Source: JAJZMA01 sp021850405 (GTDB taxonomy: Bacteria; Chloroflexota; Dormibacteria; Aeolococcales; Aeolococcaceae). Taken from it: a stretch of DNA of 43,728 bases. The notes under the pieces are model-generated. The model had not been told where the DNA came from and ran no database searches. It saw nothing but the letters and a program-made list of their open reading frames with translations. This document shows, one piece after another, positions 14,928 to 24,272 of this stretch. Numbering within the stretch: position 1 is the first letter of the stretch; each line of letters begins with the position of its first letter. Both the position numbers and the translations under genes were made by a program. The stretch lies in the NCBI GenBank assembly GCA_027365835.1, contig DAHXLU010000074.1, positions 1-43,728 of the forward strand, read 5' to 3'.

Positions 14928-16100
14928 CTAATGCCCACGGGCAAGTTCTCTGGCTATGACCAGCCGCTGGATCTGATTGGTGCCCTCATAGATCTGGGTG
15001 ATCTTGGCATCCCGCATCATACGCTCGACCGGATACTCGTTCACATAACCGTAGCCACCGAGCACCTGCACGGCATCAGTCGTGACCCGCATCGCAGTGT
15101 CACTGGCAAAAAGCTTGGCCATGGCCGCAAACCGGGTCATATCTGCTGCGTGAGTGTCGACCTTTTCGCAGGCTGCGTAAAGCAGTGCGCGTGCGGCTGC
15201 CACTCCTGCCGCCATGTCGGCCAGCATGAACTGCACTCCCTGGAAGGCTGCAATCGGCTTGCCAAACTGCTCTCGCTCGGACGCATACCGCACGGCATAG
15301 TCAAGCGCTCCCTGGGCAATACCAAGTGCCTGACCAGCTATGCCGGGCCGGGAATGGTCAAGCACACGCATGGCAAGGCCAAAACCACTCCCCTCATCTC
15401 CGAGCCGGTTGGCGACCGGAACCCTGGTGCCGTCGAAGCTCAGCTCGGCTGTATTGCTGCCACGGATCCCAAGCTTGCCATGAATCGGGGTTGCGGTAAA
15501 GCCGGTGAGTCTTTCCCGTTCCAGCACAAATGCGCTCACTCCCCTGGCTCCTGCCTCCATGTCGGTCTTGGCAAACAGCACGATAGTGTCGGCTACACCG
15601 CCATTGGTAATCCACAGCTTGGACCCATGGATAATGTACTCGTCACCATCGCGCTGCGCGCGGGTAGTCATTCCTGCTGGGTCACTGCCAGCCCCAGGTT
15701 CACTAAGCGCATAGGCCGCCAGCCGCTCTCCAGACGCCAGTGGGGGAAGGAAACGCTGCTTCTGCTCGTCGGAACCGCCCAGGATAATTGGAAAACTGCC
15801 CAGTGCCTGAACGGCAAGAAGAAGAGAGCTCGTTGCACATACCCGTGCCAGCTCCTCAATGGCCACAACCAGGGTGGAACAGCTTCCACCGACTCCCCCA
15901 TACTCTCCCGGAAAAGCAAGCGCGAAGATATCCTTTTCCCGAAAGAGAGAGACGATATCGCCTGGAAACTCACCTGTTCTGTCTATCTCTGCTGCTCGTG
16001 GAGCAACCGACCGGTCGGCTAGCTCCCGCACTCCCTCCCGCACCAGCTCCAGCTCCTCTGGCGTAACTGTGGATACGGTAGGGGAAGAGGTGGCGGTCAT
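14928..16100 (-). CDS. Acyl-CoA dehydrogenase (short/branched-chain type)
   Basis: A 390-residue FAD enzyme that forms the alpha-beta double bond of an acyl-CoA. The domain order is normal: helical N-domain, middle beta-domain with ALSEPGAGSD and WITNGG for flavin and substrate contact, and a C-terminal helical domain. GYGYVNEYPVERMMRDAKI and IYEGTNQIQRLVIAR mark the end, with E372 in IYEGT as the expected catalytic base (short-chain/isobutyryl-type position). ATG 16100 is preferred, with GGGAG six bases upstream; ATG 16118 is also in frame. It follows a second acyl-CoA dehydrogenase and a thiolase on the same strand, so it likely belongs to a beta-oxidation unit. The chain-length preference cannot be read. 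Confidence 0.93.
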   Translation of the reverse strand: MTATSSPTVSTVTPEELELVREGVRELADRSVAPRAAEIDRTGEFPGDIVSLFREKDIFALAFPGEYGGVGGSCSTLVVAIEELARVCATSSLLLAVQALGSFPIILGGSDEQKQRFLPPLASGERLAAYALSEPGAGSDPAGMTTRAQRDGDEYIIHGSKLWITNGGVADTIVLFAKTDMEAGARGVSAFVLERERLTGFTATPIHGKLGIRGSNTAELSFDGTRVPVANRLGDEGSGFGLAMRVLDHSRPGIAGQALGIAQGALDYAVRYASEREQFGKPIAAFQGVQFMLADMAAGVAAARALLYAACEKVDTHAADMTRFAAMAKLFASDTAMRVTTDAVQVLGGYGYVNEYPVERMMRDAKITQIYEGTNQIQRLVIARELARGH

Positions 16101-16253
16101 GGCAAACTCCCTGCTCATTCTGGTCTATCTAAAAAGTGGCCCCGGACCCAGTTCCAAGATTCTTGCAAAAAACGGTTGCCTTCCGGCTTTGTGACACGCT
16201 GCGAAGTGTGGGAAACCAGCATGACAAAAGCGCCCATCCTTCTGCCTGTCTGC

Positions 16254-17405
16254 CTATCTTCCTCTATCGCTGCGGCCTGTGACCCCGGAAGAAAGCTCGC
16301 GGGCGATAACAATGCGCTGAATCTGGTTGGTCCCCTCATAGATCTGGCACGCCTTGGCATCACAGAAGCGCACCGCTGCAGGATGGTCCCCAAAGCCAGC
16401 CGCGAGGCCCAGGAGATCCAGCACGCCCTCTGTCACATGCATCGCATTGTCGGTAGCGACAAGTTTGGCAGCTGATGCCAGGAAGGTTGATGGAGCCCTG
16501 CGATCTGCAGCGCGCGCTGCTGATACGGCAAGCTGCCAGGCCGCCTCGGTACTTGTCACCATGTCGGCCACCACATGGGCTGGAACCGCAGAAGAAGACC
16601 CAGCTCTCTCCCCTTCCACTGATCGCTGGCCTTCCCTATCCCCAACGAGGGCAAGGGCACCCCTGGCAATCCCGACTGCCTGTGCAGCAATCCCTATCCG
16701 GCCCACGTCCAGCGCTTCCATCGCTATCCGAAAGCCTTCACCCAAACCACCCAGGAGACGGGATGGCGTAACCGCAACCTCCTGCAGCAGCAGCTCGCCC
16801 GTCCAGGAGCCATGCAGTCCCATCTTTTCGAGCCTGCGCCCCGGAGCCACGCCTCGATCCGCCCGCTCTACCAGGAATGCCGAAAGTCCAGATGCCCCGG
16901 GTCCCCCTGTTCGTGCAATCACCAGATACAGGTCTGCAGCGCCGCAGTTGGTGATAAAGAGCTTGGCTCCCGTAATGCTCCAGCCGTGAGTAGAGGGATG
17001 TGCTGCAGTGGTGGCTGAGGCGGCGTCACTACCAGCCCCAGGCTCGGTCAAAGCGAACGCTCCCACCATCTCTCCACTTGCCAGCCGGGGAAGCCACTCA
17101 CTTTTTTGAGCCGCTGACCCGTAGTGAATCAGCGGATGCACCGCAACACTGGCATGCACATCCAGAATTACCGCTGTAGAGGCACACACCGAGGCTACCT
17201 GTTCTATCACTTGCGCAAATTCCACGTAGCTACAGCCAGAGCCCCCAAACTCAGGCGGTATGAGCAATCCGGCCAGCCCATGTGCGCCAGCCTGCGCCAC
17301 TACCTCCCTGGGGTCGGCTCCGTGCCCGGTAGCCATCAACCCGGCAGCAGGCTCAACGACCTCTCGCAGATAGCGCGAAAGCTGGCTTGCCAGCTCCTCA
17401 CGCAT
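16254..17405 (-). CDS. Acyl-CoA dehydrogenase, divergent member
   Basis: A 383-residue acyl-CoA dehydrogenase with ALTEPGAGSD and FITNCG in the middle domain and IYEGTNQIQRIVIAR at the end (expected catalytic base E357). The C-domain is shorter and less regular around residues 250-290: the usual R-x-x-F-G-x-x-I segment is replaced by a Ser/Glu-rich stretch. This may alter tetramer or FAD contacts. Its ATG overlaps the stop of the thiolase gene by eight bases (ATGCGTGA), a sign of coupled translation. With the thiolase and the next dehydrogenase it forms a probable fatty-acid or branched-acid degradation operon. Confidence 0.9.
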   Translation of the reverse strand: MREELASQLSRYLREVVEPAAGLMATGHGADPREVVAQAGAHGLAGLLIPPEFGGSGCSYVEFAQVIEQVASVCASTAVILDVHASVAVHPLIHYGSAAQKSEWLPRLASGEMVGAFALTEPGAGSDAASATTAAHPSTHGWSITGAKLFITNCGAADLYLVIARTGGPGASGLSAFLVERADRGVAPGRRLEKMGLHGSWTGELLLQEVAVTPSRLLGGLGEGFRIAMEALDVGRIGIAAQAVGIARGALALVGDREGQRSVEGERAGSSSAVPAHVVADMVTSTEAAWQLAVSAARAADRRAPSTFLASAAKLVATDNAMHVTEGVLDLLGLAAGFGDHPAAVRFCDAKACQIYEGTNQIQRIVIARELSSGVTGRSDRGR

Positions 17406-18573
17406 CCACGCGCACTATGGTTGCTTCGCCCTGGGCAAGTCCGCTGCACAGGGTAGCGCCACCGTACCCTCCCCCGCGCCTGCGCAACTCCCCGATGAGC
17501 GTCAGGAGAAGGCGTGCCCCACTGGCCCCTATCGGATGGCCGAGCGCGATGGCACCCCCGTTCACATTTACGATATCTGGCGATACGGAAAGCATCGACG
17601 TAGAGGTGATGGCAACAGCGGCAAACGCCTCATTTATCTCAAGCAGCGATAGCTCCGGGACCGACGGCTTGCCGCCAGCCCGCGTGACTGCATCCTGCAG
17701 GGCCAGCGCTGGCACTGTGGCCAGGTATGGATGCTCTTCTGCTGACTGGCCAAAGCTCACCCAGGTAGCAAGAACTGTAAGCCCGAGCTCTTCTGCGCGC
17801 TCCCTGGAGGCGACAATAACCGCTGCTGCTCCGTCATTGATCCCAGGACTATTGCCCGCTGTCACCGTAGCGCCTGGCGAAAATGCAGGCTTCAGGGATG
17901 CAAGCTTCTCAAGGGTGGTGTCCGGGCGCGGTTGCTCATCCCTGTCCACGACCCCGGAAGGAGTCTCGACCGGCACGATCTCTGCTGCAGGGATCCCATT
18001 TGCCAGTGCTGCGGCATAACGCTGCTGGGAGCGATATGCCCACTCATCCTGGGCCTGTCTGGTAACCGACAGCTCAGCTGCCACCTCTCCGCCGTGCACT
18101 CCCATATGCACACCGTCCACCGGACAGCAGAGACCATCATAAACCAGGCTATCAACAGCAGTCCGGTCGCCCAGCTTGCTCCCAAACCGATAGTCACGCA
18201 AGAGATAGGGTGCGTTAGACATGGACTCCATGCCACCTGCCAGCACGAGGCGGGCGTCCCCGGCACGGATCATGCTGGCTGCCAGATTGATCGCCTTTAG
18301 CGAGCTGGCACAAACCTTGTTGACCGTAAAGGAGGGAATGGAAGGCGGAAATCCCGCAAGGAGTGTCGCCTGGCGCGAGGGGACCTGCCCCTGGCCCGCG
18401 GCCAGCACTGTCCCCATGATCACGTGATCTATCGCTGCATGCTCCAGCCGGTTGCGCTCGACAAGTGCCTTCAGGACAACAGCACCAAGAGCAGGAGCGG
18501 CTGTCTGGGACAAACCACCCCCAAGCTTCCCAAACGGAGTACGAACGCCATCACAGATAACAACTTCCATCAT
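17398..18573 (-). CDS. Acetyl-CoA C-acyltransferase (thiolase)
   Basis: A 391-residue thiolase. Catalytic residues are in place: C88 in VNKVCASSLKA (acyl-carrying Cys), H346 in GHPIGASGAR and C376 in LCSGLAQG. The last motif is CSGLAQG rather than the usual C-x-G-G-G-x-G, a mild deviation. GGMESMSNAPYLL and NSPGINDGAAA are further family markers. It cleaves 3-ketoacyl-CoA or condenses two acetyl-CoA. The frame is open 49 codons further, but the domain begins MMEVVICDGVRTPFG; two adjacent ATGs (18573, 18570) compete. It overlaps the downstream dehydrogenase by eight bases, and the kelch gene ends 70 bases upstream on the same strand. Confidence 0.94.
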   Translation of the reverse strand: MMEVVICDGVRTPFGKLGGGLSQTAAPALGAVVLKALVERNRLEHAAIDHVIMGTVLAAGQGQVPSRQATLLAGFPPSIPSFTVNKVCASSLKAINLAASMIRAGDARLVLAGGMESMSNAPYLLRDYRFGSKLGDRTAVDSLVYDGLCCPVDGVHMGVHGGEVAAELSVTRQAQDEWAYRSQQRYAAALANGIPAAEIVPVETPSGVVDRDEQPRPDTTLEKLASLKPAFSPGATVTAGNSPGINDGAAAVIVASRERAEELGLTVLATWVSFGQSAEEHPYLATVPALALQDAVTRAGGKPSVPELSLLEINEAFAAVAITSTSMLSVSPDIVNVNGGAIALGHPIGASGARLLLTLIGELRRRGGGYGGATLCSGLAQGEATIVRVDA

Positions 18574-18643
18574 CCCCTGATCGTACACCGGAGCGGATGA
18601 CACGGGCAGGCGAGGAAGCGCCGGCAGCGATGAAAGTAGGCGC

Positions 18644-20272
18644 CTACGGCCCGGAGACCAGCGTGAAGGTCCACGTAGATGTGTAGGTTCCCGCGTACGC
18701 ATTGGCAGGGATGGAAGCACTCCAGGGGATTGTTACTGTCTGGTCGCCCATGCCAGTACCCGCTGCGCTGGAAAGCAGCTTGGTAGCAGTCGCACTCAGC
18801 GTGTACGGATACAGGCTCCCAAGCGTTGCGACCGTACAGGTGCTGTTGGTGTCACAGGCTACCGTAGGGGGGCTTGTACTCAAAACGGAAAAGTCACTGT
18901 AAGCCAGGGTATCGCCCGCGGCATTGGTGAAGGTAGTGGCAGAAAGGGTTACATTCCAGCCGTTACCAGAACCGGTGGCATCGCCGATATCCAGGGGAAG
19001 TGACGCGGTTGAGGTCTGGTTAACACCACTCAGAGTGAGTCCGGAAAATGCCACGCTTGATGGCACCGAGACAAATGCAAGGGTTCCTGCTGCCGGAGCC
19101 ACAGTCACACTGCTGGTCTGCGCATAGTTGAAAATCCAGGTACCGTTGGAAGGCGCACTGCTAACAATACCGGCAAAAAGCACTCCGGCCGAGATGGCTC
19201 CATCAAAAGCCATGCCCGGCTCATTGGTTGGCGGCGGCGAGTTCACGCATGTGTTGGTGCAGCCTGCTGGCAGGGAGTACTGGGTCCAGGTCGAAGTGCT
19301 GGCGTTGTAGCCCCAGGTATCATTCAAGGCAAGGCTACTACTAAACCCGCCAAAGAGCAGGATCTCGGTGGTGGCAGGATCGTAAGCCATACCACCCAGG
19401 GTCCTTCCCGGCGGGCTTGCGGTACAGGTCGAGGTGCAACCCGCATCACCACTATCGGCCACCTGCGTCCAGGTGTCGGAACTTGGACTAAACGCCCAGG
19501 TGTCGTTGAATTTGACGCTACCGTTATAGCCGCCAAAGAGGATCACCTGGGATGACGCTGCGTCATACGCCATGTTGCCTGCATAGCGTGCCGCCGGACT
19601 GGTAGCTGGAGTCTCCTGCGTCCAGGTAGCAGTAGCCCCGTCGTAGGCCCAGGTATCACTCAGGGTCGTGGAGGAGTAGCCCCCAAAGAGTATGACCTGG
19701 GAGGTAGCGCTATCAAAAGCCGCCATCCCAAACTGCCGGATGGGAGGGCTTCCCGTACAGCTCGAGGTACAGCCCGCATTGACAGTCTGGCTCCAGGTAT
19801 CTGTAGCCATACTGAACGCCCAGGTGTCGTTGTAGGGGATGCTGCCGTTATACCCACCAAATATGATGAACTGTGAAGTAGCAGTATCAAATGCGTACGC
19901 CTCTCCGTCAACAGCTGGTGGAGAATTGGTACATGTGTTGGTGCAGCCGGGGTCCCCTGCATCGGCTACCTGTTTCCAGGTAGTACCGTTGTAGAGCCAC
20001 GTGTCATTGTAGGAGATACTGGAAGTGCCATCGTAGCCGCTAAACATCACCACATTACCAGTACTGGGGTCATAACCCATGGTCGCCTGGTCCCGTACCG
20101 GAGGACTTGTGGCAGGACTCTGCTGAAGCCACGTGTACGTCTGGGCCGCCATCACTGGGGACTGGGCAAGCGAAAGTATGGAAAAGAGAACAAATAGCGC
20201 GGTAACGGCCATGGACAGACGCAAGCGTCGGCGTGGTCCCAGCCTACGTCCCGATCCAGCTCTTACAGGCAT
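18644..20272 (-). CDS. Secreted kelch-repeat protein with WxL-like C-terminal domain
   Basis: A 542-residue secreted protein. A basic N-terminus (GRRLGPRRRLRLS) and a hydrophobic core end near VMAAQTYTW, giving a signal peptide of about 42 residues. Residues ~45-360 hold about six kelch blades with 'FGGYNGS..NDTWAF' cores. Several blades carry an inserted loop of the form GCTxTCTxSPP with a Cys pair, probably a disulfide. Residues ~370-542 are beta-rich. NGWNVTLSATTFT and YTSTWTFTLVSGP at the end resemble the WxL domain that binds cell-wall peptidoglycan. GGAGG five bases before ATG 20272 decides the start. A perfect palindrome GTAGGCGCCTAC (18636-18647) covers the stop codon. The ligand is unknown. 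Confidence 0.85.
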   Translation of the reverse strand: MPVRAGSGRRLGPRRRLRLSMAVTALFVLFSILSLAQSPVMAAQTYTWLQQSPATSPPVRDQATMGYDPSTGNVVMFSGYDGTSSISYNDTWLYNGTTWKQVADAGDPGCTNTCTNSPPAVDGEAYAFDTATSQFIIFGGYNGSIPYNDTWAFSMATDTWSQTVNAGCTSSCTGSPPIRQFGMAAFDSATSQVILFGGYSSTTLSDTWAYDGATATWTQETPATSPAARYAGNMAYDAASSQVILFGGYNGSVKFNDTWAFSPSSDTWTQVADSGDAGCTSTCTASPPGRTLGGMAYDPATTEILLFGGFSSSLALNDTWGYNASTSTWTQYSLPAGCTNTCVNSPPPTNEPGMAFDGAISAGVLFAGIVSSAPSNGTWIFNYAQTSSVTVAPAAGTLAFVSVPSSVAFSGLTLSGVNQTSTASLPLDIGDATGSGNGWNVTLSATTFTNAAGDTLAYSDFSVLSTSPPTVACDTNSTCTVATLGSLYPYTLSATATKLLSSAAGTGMGDQTVTIPWSASIPANAYAGTYTSTWTFTLVSGP

Positions 20273-20681
20273 CCGCACCTCCGCACCTGCCCCTGCCTCT
20301 GCTCCCCACCAGCTAGCCCCAGTGACTGGCGGATACCTCCAAAGGCAACATACAGGCTACACACTTCATATCGTAGCCGAGACGCATGCTTGCCAACGCT
20401 GGAGTAGCCATTCTTTTGCCTTCCTGTGACAGCAATGCCAGATTCTTCCAGCAGCCTGCAAGCTCCGGCCCGAGAATGCCCCACGCTCCCGCAAAGGTTT
20501 AGCGCTCATCCCCGGCCCGCCCACATAAAGCCAGCAGCAACAAGCCCCACCCCAGAGCATCCAGCAAACGCGGGCCAGGAAAAGTCAGAAAGCACCATCC
20601 TCTACCCTTGCCTGCGACCATGGGGTGGGGGCAGGAGAAGGCAGAGCTAGACGCGTTGCAGCTGGCCCTTTACTGCAGCTC
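20273..20681. other. Intergenic, 409 bp, no gene seen
   Basis: Lies between the start of the kelch gene and the end of an acyl-CoA dehydrogenase, both on the minus strand. It should contain the kelch promoter. No tRNA, strong hairpin or coding frame with a ribosome site is visible. Confidence 0.4.
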
Positions 20682-21839
20682 TTACTCCAGCTTTCCGAGC
20701 AGGAAGCGGGCTATGAGGAGGCGCTGTACCTCACTGGTGCCTTCTCCAATCTCGTTTATCTTGACATCCCTGTAATACCTGGCAACGGGAGAATCCTCCA
20801 TAAAGCCGTAGCCGCCATGGATCTGCACTGCCTGGTTGGCACATGCAGTCGCCACCTCAGATGCGTGCAGCTTGGCCATATTGGCAAAGACACCTGCCTT
20901 TCCCGTCCGGTCTATCTGCGTTGCGGCGCGAAAGACCATAAGGCGGGCAAGCTCAATCTGGGTTGCCATATCAGCGAGCTTGAACTGGATCGCCTGGAAA
21001 GAACCAATAGGAGCACCAAACTGGCGCCGCTCTCTTGCGTACGCAACTGAGGCATCAAGACAGGCCTGGGCAACTCCTACCGAAAGTGCCGCTATGGCTA
21101 CCCGCCCTCCCTCCAGGATTTGGAGGAATTGCCGATAGCCCTTTCCCTCCTCCCCCACAAGGTTGCTGGCTGGGACATGTACATCGTCCAGCTGCAGCTC
21201 CCTTGTATCCGAAGCATGCCAGCCCAGTTTCCGGTACTTGGGAGCCTGGGTGTAACCAGGAGTGCCCTTTTCCACAGCAATGGTGCTTATCTCACTGCGC
21301 CCGGCGCTGCCACGCCCAGTCACCGCCGTTACCGTCACCCCCGCACTGATGTCAGTTCCCGCATTGGTGATGAACGCCTTGCGCCCATTGATGACCCATT
21401 GGTCACCGCTCCTTTCTGCCCTGGTCTCGGTACCCCCTGCGTCAGAGCCGGCATTGGGCTCAGTAAGTCCAAAGGCCCAGAGCGCCTTTCCAGCCATGAG
21501 GGATGGCAGCCAGCGCTCCTGCTGCTCTCTGGTTCCAAAGGCGACAAGGGGACTTATTCCCAGTGATACCGCGGCCTCGAGCGTGATTGCCAGGGCAGCA
21601 TCCCCTCTCGCTACCTCTTCCAGCACCAGGCAGTAGCTGAAAAAATCCGCTCCCCCACCCCCGACTGCTTCCCGGAAAGGAAGGCCAAAGAACCCCAGTT
21701 CTCCCATCTTGGCTACCAGCGGATACGGAAAGTCACCACTCTCATCGTAGGTGGCCGCTGCAGGTGCCACCTCCGCTGTCGAGAACTCCCGGGCAAGGCT
21801 CGCTATCGCCTTTTGCTCATCTGTCAATTCAAAGTCCAT
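20682..21839 (-). CDS. Acyl-CoA dehydrogenase (isovaleryl/butyryl type)
   Basis: A 385-residue enzyme with the full family pattern. It starts MDFELTDEQKAIASLAREF and has GLTEPNAGSD and FITNAGT in the middle domain. RRQFGAPIGSFQAIQFKLAD lies in the C-domain, then HGGYGFMEDSPVARYYRDVK and IGEGTSEVQRLLIAR at the end. E366 in IGEGT is the expected catalytic base. It transfers electrons to ETF while oxidising a short or branched acyl-CoA. GGGAG before ATG 21839 decides the start. It is divergent from the epimerase-mutase fusion, so its propionyl- or acetyl-CoA-forming substrates could feed that pathway. Confidence 0.94.
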   Translation of the reverse strand: MDFELTDEQKAIASLAREFSTAEVAPAAATYDESGDFPYPLVAKMGELGFFGLPFREAVGGGGADFFSYCLVLEEVARGDAALAITLEAAVSLGISPLVAFGTREQQERWLPSLMAGKALWAFGLTEPNAGSDAGGTETRAERSGDQWVINGRKAFITNAGTDISAGVTVTAVTGRGSAGRSEISTIAVEKGTPGYTQAPKYRKLGWHASDTRELQLDDVHVPASNLVGEEGKGYRQFLQILEGGRVAIAALSVGVAQACLDASVAYARERRQFGAPIGSFQAIQFKLADMATQIELARLMVFRAATQIDRTGKAGVFANMAKLHASEVATACANQAVQIHGGYGFMEDSPVARYYRDVKINEIGEGTSEVQRLLIARFLLGKLE

Positions 21840-22074
21840 CGCCAATCTCCCTTTACCGGTCCTGCGCCCCTGGTTACAGGAACATAAAGCCCAAACCCTG
21901 TCGGACAGAGCTGCTAACCACCCCTACCACCTCCTGCCTGTGGCCCCGGCGCTATTATCCCCATCCTGCTACCCGGTGCGCCCCGTGGGGCAGCGTCCGG
22001 GGAAGATGGCTTTTGCTGCATGCAGAAGCGGCTGGGTTGACCATAGGGCAAAGTCCGCTATTGTGGCAGGTAGC

Positions 22075-24114
22075 ATGCCCAAGACAAGCAGATTTCCATC
22101 CCTCATAGATCACGTCGGCATCGCCGTCGCCGAAATGGAGCCAGCCCTGGAGATCTACGAGCAGCTCCTGGGCCAGCCTCCCGCCCACCGCGAAGTTGTC
22201 GAAAAGGACGGGATCGAAACCAGCCTCTTTGATCTGGGCCCAACCCGGGTCGAGCTTATGGCGCCTGTACGGCCCGGCTCTGCCATCTCAAAGTTTCTCG
22301 AACAGCGCGGCCCTGGCCTTCACCATGTTGCCTACCTGGTCGAGGAGCTGTCTGGGGCCATTGAGGACCTCATGGCCCGGGGAGTGGAGATGCTGGACTC
22401 CTGTCCACGCGCTGGCGCCGGTGGCCGGATGGTTGCGTTTATCCATCCAGGGGAAACAGCAAAAGTCCTGACCGAGCTTGTAGCGCCACCAGGATATAGC
22501 CAGGGAGAGAACGCCAAGGGGATGTATCCCCCTGACGAAAACGCCGATCTGTCAATAGTCCTCACCGATAGTGGGATCCCGGTGCCGAAAGCCTATCTGG
22601 GACCCAGTCTGCAGCTGTCAGCACCACCGGGAAGCTTCCCGTTCCGGCGCGGAATCCGTCCAGACGGGTACCGGAGCAAGCCCTGGACGATGCGGCAGTA
22701 CGCCGGCTTTGGCAGCGCAGCAGATACCAACGCGCGATTCTCTGCCCTTGTCGCTGCCGGGCAAACCGGACTCTCCACCGCGTTTGATCTGCCAACCCAG
22801 ATGGGCCTGGACAGTGACGACCCCAAAGCCCGTGGAGAGGTAGGGCGGTCGGGGGTGGCGATAGACTCGCTGGCCGACATGGTGGAGCTGGTCCACACTC
22901 TCCCACTTGACTCAATCACCATCTCCATGACGATAAATGCGCCAGCCGCACTCCTGCTGCTCCTGCTTGAGCTGGCGGCCGAAAAGGAAGGGATACCTGC
23001 GTCCCGGCTGGCAGGCACCATCCAGAACGACATCCTGAAAGAATATGCAGCTCGCGGGACCTATATCTTTCCTCCCGGACCTTCAATGAGGATCTTCACA
23101 GACACCCTGAGCTACTGCCTCAAGCACCTCCCCCGCTGGAACCCGGTCAGCATCTCTGGCTATCACATGCGGGAAGCTGGCGCCACCGCCATCCAGGAAC
23201 TCGGGTTCACGCTTGCCAACGCGATTGCGTATGTGGAAGCAGCCCGCTCTGCCGGCATGGACCTTGGGAAACTGCTGCCCCGGCTCTCATTCTTTTTCAA
23301 TGTCGGGAACGATTTTCTGGAAGAAGTGGCGAAGTTCCGTGCGGCACGGGAGCTATGGGCATGCACTGTACGCGACCGGTTTGGAATCACTGACCCCCGG
23401 GCGCAACTGCTCCGCTGCCATGCCCAGACTGGCGGGGCAACACTGACCGCACAACAACCCTTGAACAATGTGGTCCGGGTTTCACTGCAAGCGCTGGCTG
23501 CAACCCTTGGTGGGGTACAGTCCCTCCACACCAACAGCTATGACGAGGCGCTGGCGCTCCCTTCCGACGAAGCCGCCAGGCTCGCACTCCGGACCCAGCA
23601 GGTCATAGCGTTTGAGAGTGGAATTACGCGGACAGCCGATCCCCTGGGTGGCGCCTTTGCTGTGGAAGCACTCACCGACAGCCTCATTGAAGGCGCCATG
23701 TCCCTTATGGAAAAGGTCGGGCAGCTGGGAGGTGCCGTGCAGGCAATTGAGCAAGGGTTTTATCAACAGGAGATCCAGGATGCAGCATACCGCTTCCAGC
23801 AGGAGGTAGAGGATCACAAAAGGACCATCGTTGGAGTGAACGCATTTACAGACGCGAATGCTGCTCCAATCCCAATACTCAAGATAAGCCAGGCCGCTGA
23901 AGAGGCTCAGGTCGCAAGACTTGCAGAGAGGAAAAAGAGGCGCGACCAGAAGAAGGTGGACCAGCTTCTCCTGGAGGTACAGAGGATAGCCAGGACCGAT
24001 GCGAACCTGCTGCCAGCATTCAGGGAAGCGCTGGCAGCAGAGGTGACTGTGGGAGAAATATGCACTGCCCTCAGGGCGGTATTTGGCAGCTACCGGGAGC
24101 ACGTCGAACTCTAG
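22075..24114 (+). CDS. Fused methylmalonyl-CoA epimerase / methylmalonyl-CoA mutase catalytic subunit
   Basis: One 679-residue frame joins two enzymes of propionate metabolism. Residues ~8-140 are a VOC-fold epimerase; its metal ligands appear as H in IDHVGIAV, E in VELMAP, H in GLHHVAYLV and E in VLTELVAPP. After a linker of about 45 residues, residues ~185-560 form the mutase TIM barrel. Its markers include WTMRQYAGFG, STAFDLPTQMGLDSD, SGYHMREAGATA, FFNVGND, HAQTGG and SLHTNSYDEAL. No B12-binding domain follows (no D-x-H-x-x-G), so a separate cobalamin subunit is needed. Epimerase turns (2S)- into (2R)-methylmalonyl-CoA and the mutase makes succinyl-CoA. The frame is open further upstream, but ATG 22075 opens the VOC domain. 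Propionyl-CoA carboxylase beta follows. Confidence 0.93.
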   Translation: MPKTSRFPSLIDHVGIAVAEMEPALEIYEQLLGQPPAHREVVEKDGIETSLFDLGPTRVELMAPVRPGSAISKFLEQRGPGLHHVAYLVEELSGAIEDLMARGVEMLDSCPRAGAGGRMVAFIHPGETAKVLTELVAPPGYSQGENAKGMYPPDENADLSIVLTDSGIPVPKAYLGPSLQLSAPPGSFPFRRGIRPDGYRSKPWTMRQYAGFGSAADTNARFSALVAAGQTGLSTAFDLPTQMGLDSDDPKARGEVGRSGVAIDSLADMVELVHTLPLDSITISMTINAPAALLLLLLELAAEKEGIPASRLAGTIQNDILKEYAARGTYIFPPGPSMRIFTDTLSYCLKHLPRWNPVSISGYHMREAGATAIQELGFTLANAIAYVEAARSAGMDLGKLLPRLSFFFNVGNDFLEEVAKFRAARELWACTVRDRFGITDPRAQLLRCHAQTGGATLTAQQPLNNVVRVSLQALAATLGGVQSLHTNSYDEALALPSDEAARLALRTQQVIAFESGITRTADPLGGAFAVEALTDSLIEGAMSLMEKVGQLGGAVQAIEQGFYQQEIQDAAYRFQQEVEDHKRTIVGVNAFTDANAAPIPILKISQAAEEAQVARLAERKKRRDQKKVDQLLLEVQRIARTDANLLPAFREALAAEVTVGEICTALRAVFGSYREHVEL

Positions 24115-24272
24115 GCTATCCCCTGATGGATGCTTTCGTCGGCCCCCTACTTCACACTCACATGCGCTACGACGACCTACCCGGGGCTCGCGCTTGTGCC
24201 GAAAACCGGTAGGATCAGCAGGAGCACTGCGCCAGTAGCTCGCCCATTGTGAACCTGTTGTGGAGTCATGAC

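Noticed and set aside
13838..14959. 373-residue plus-strand frame
   Set aside because: Antisense to phosphofructokinase; the sequence is Ser/Pro/Arg-rich shadow translation and the minus strand carries a clear enzyme.
14874..16022. 382-residue plus-strand frame
   Set aside because: Antisense to an acyl-CoA dehydrogenase with all its motifs on the minus strand.
18636..18647. Perfect palindrome GTAGGCGCCTAC as a terminator or operator
   Set aside because: Only six base pairs with no loop or T-run, and it overlaps a stop codon; chance cannot be excluded.
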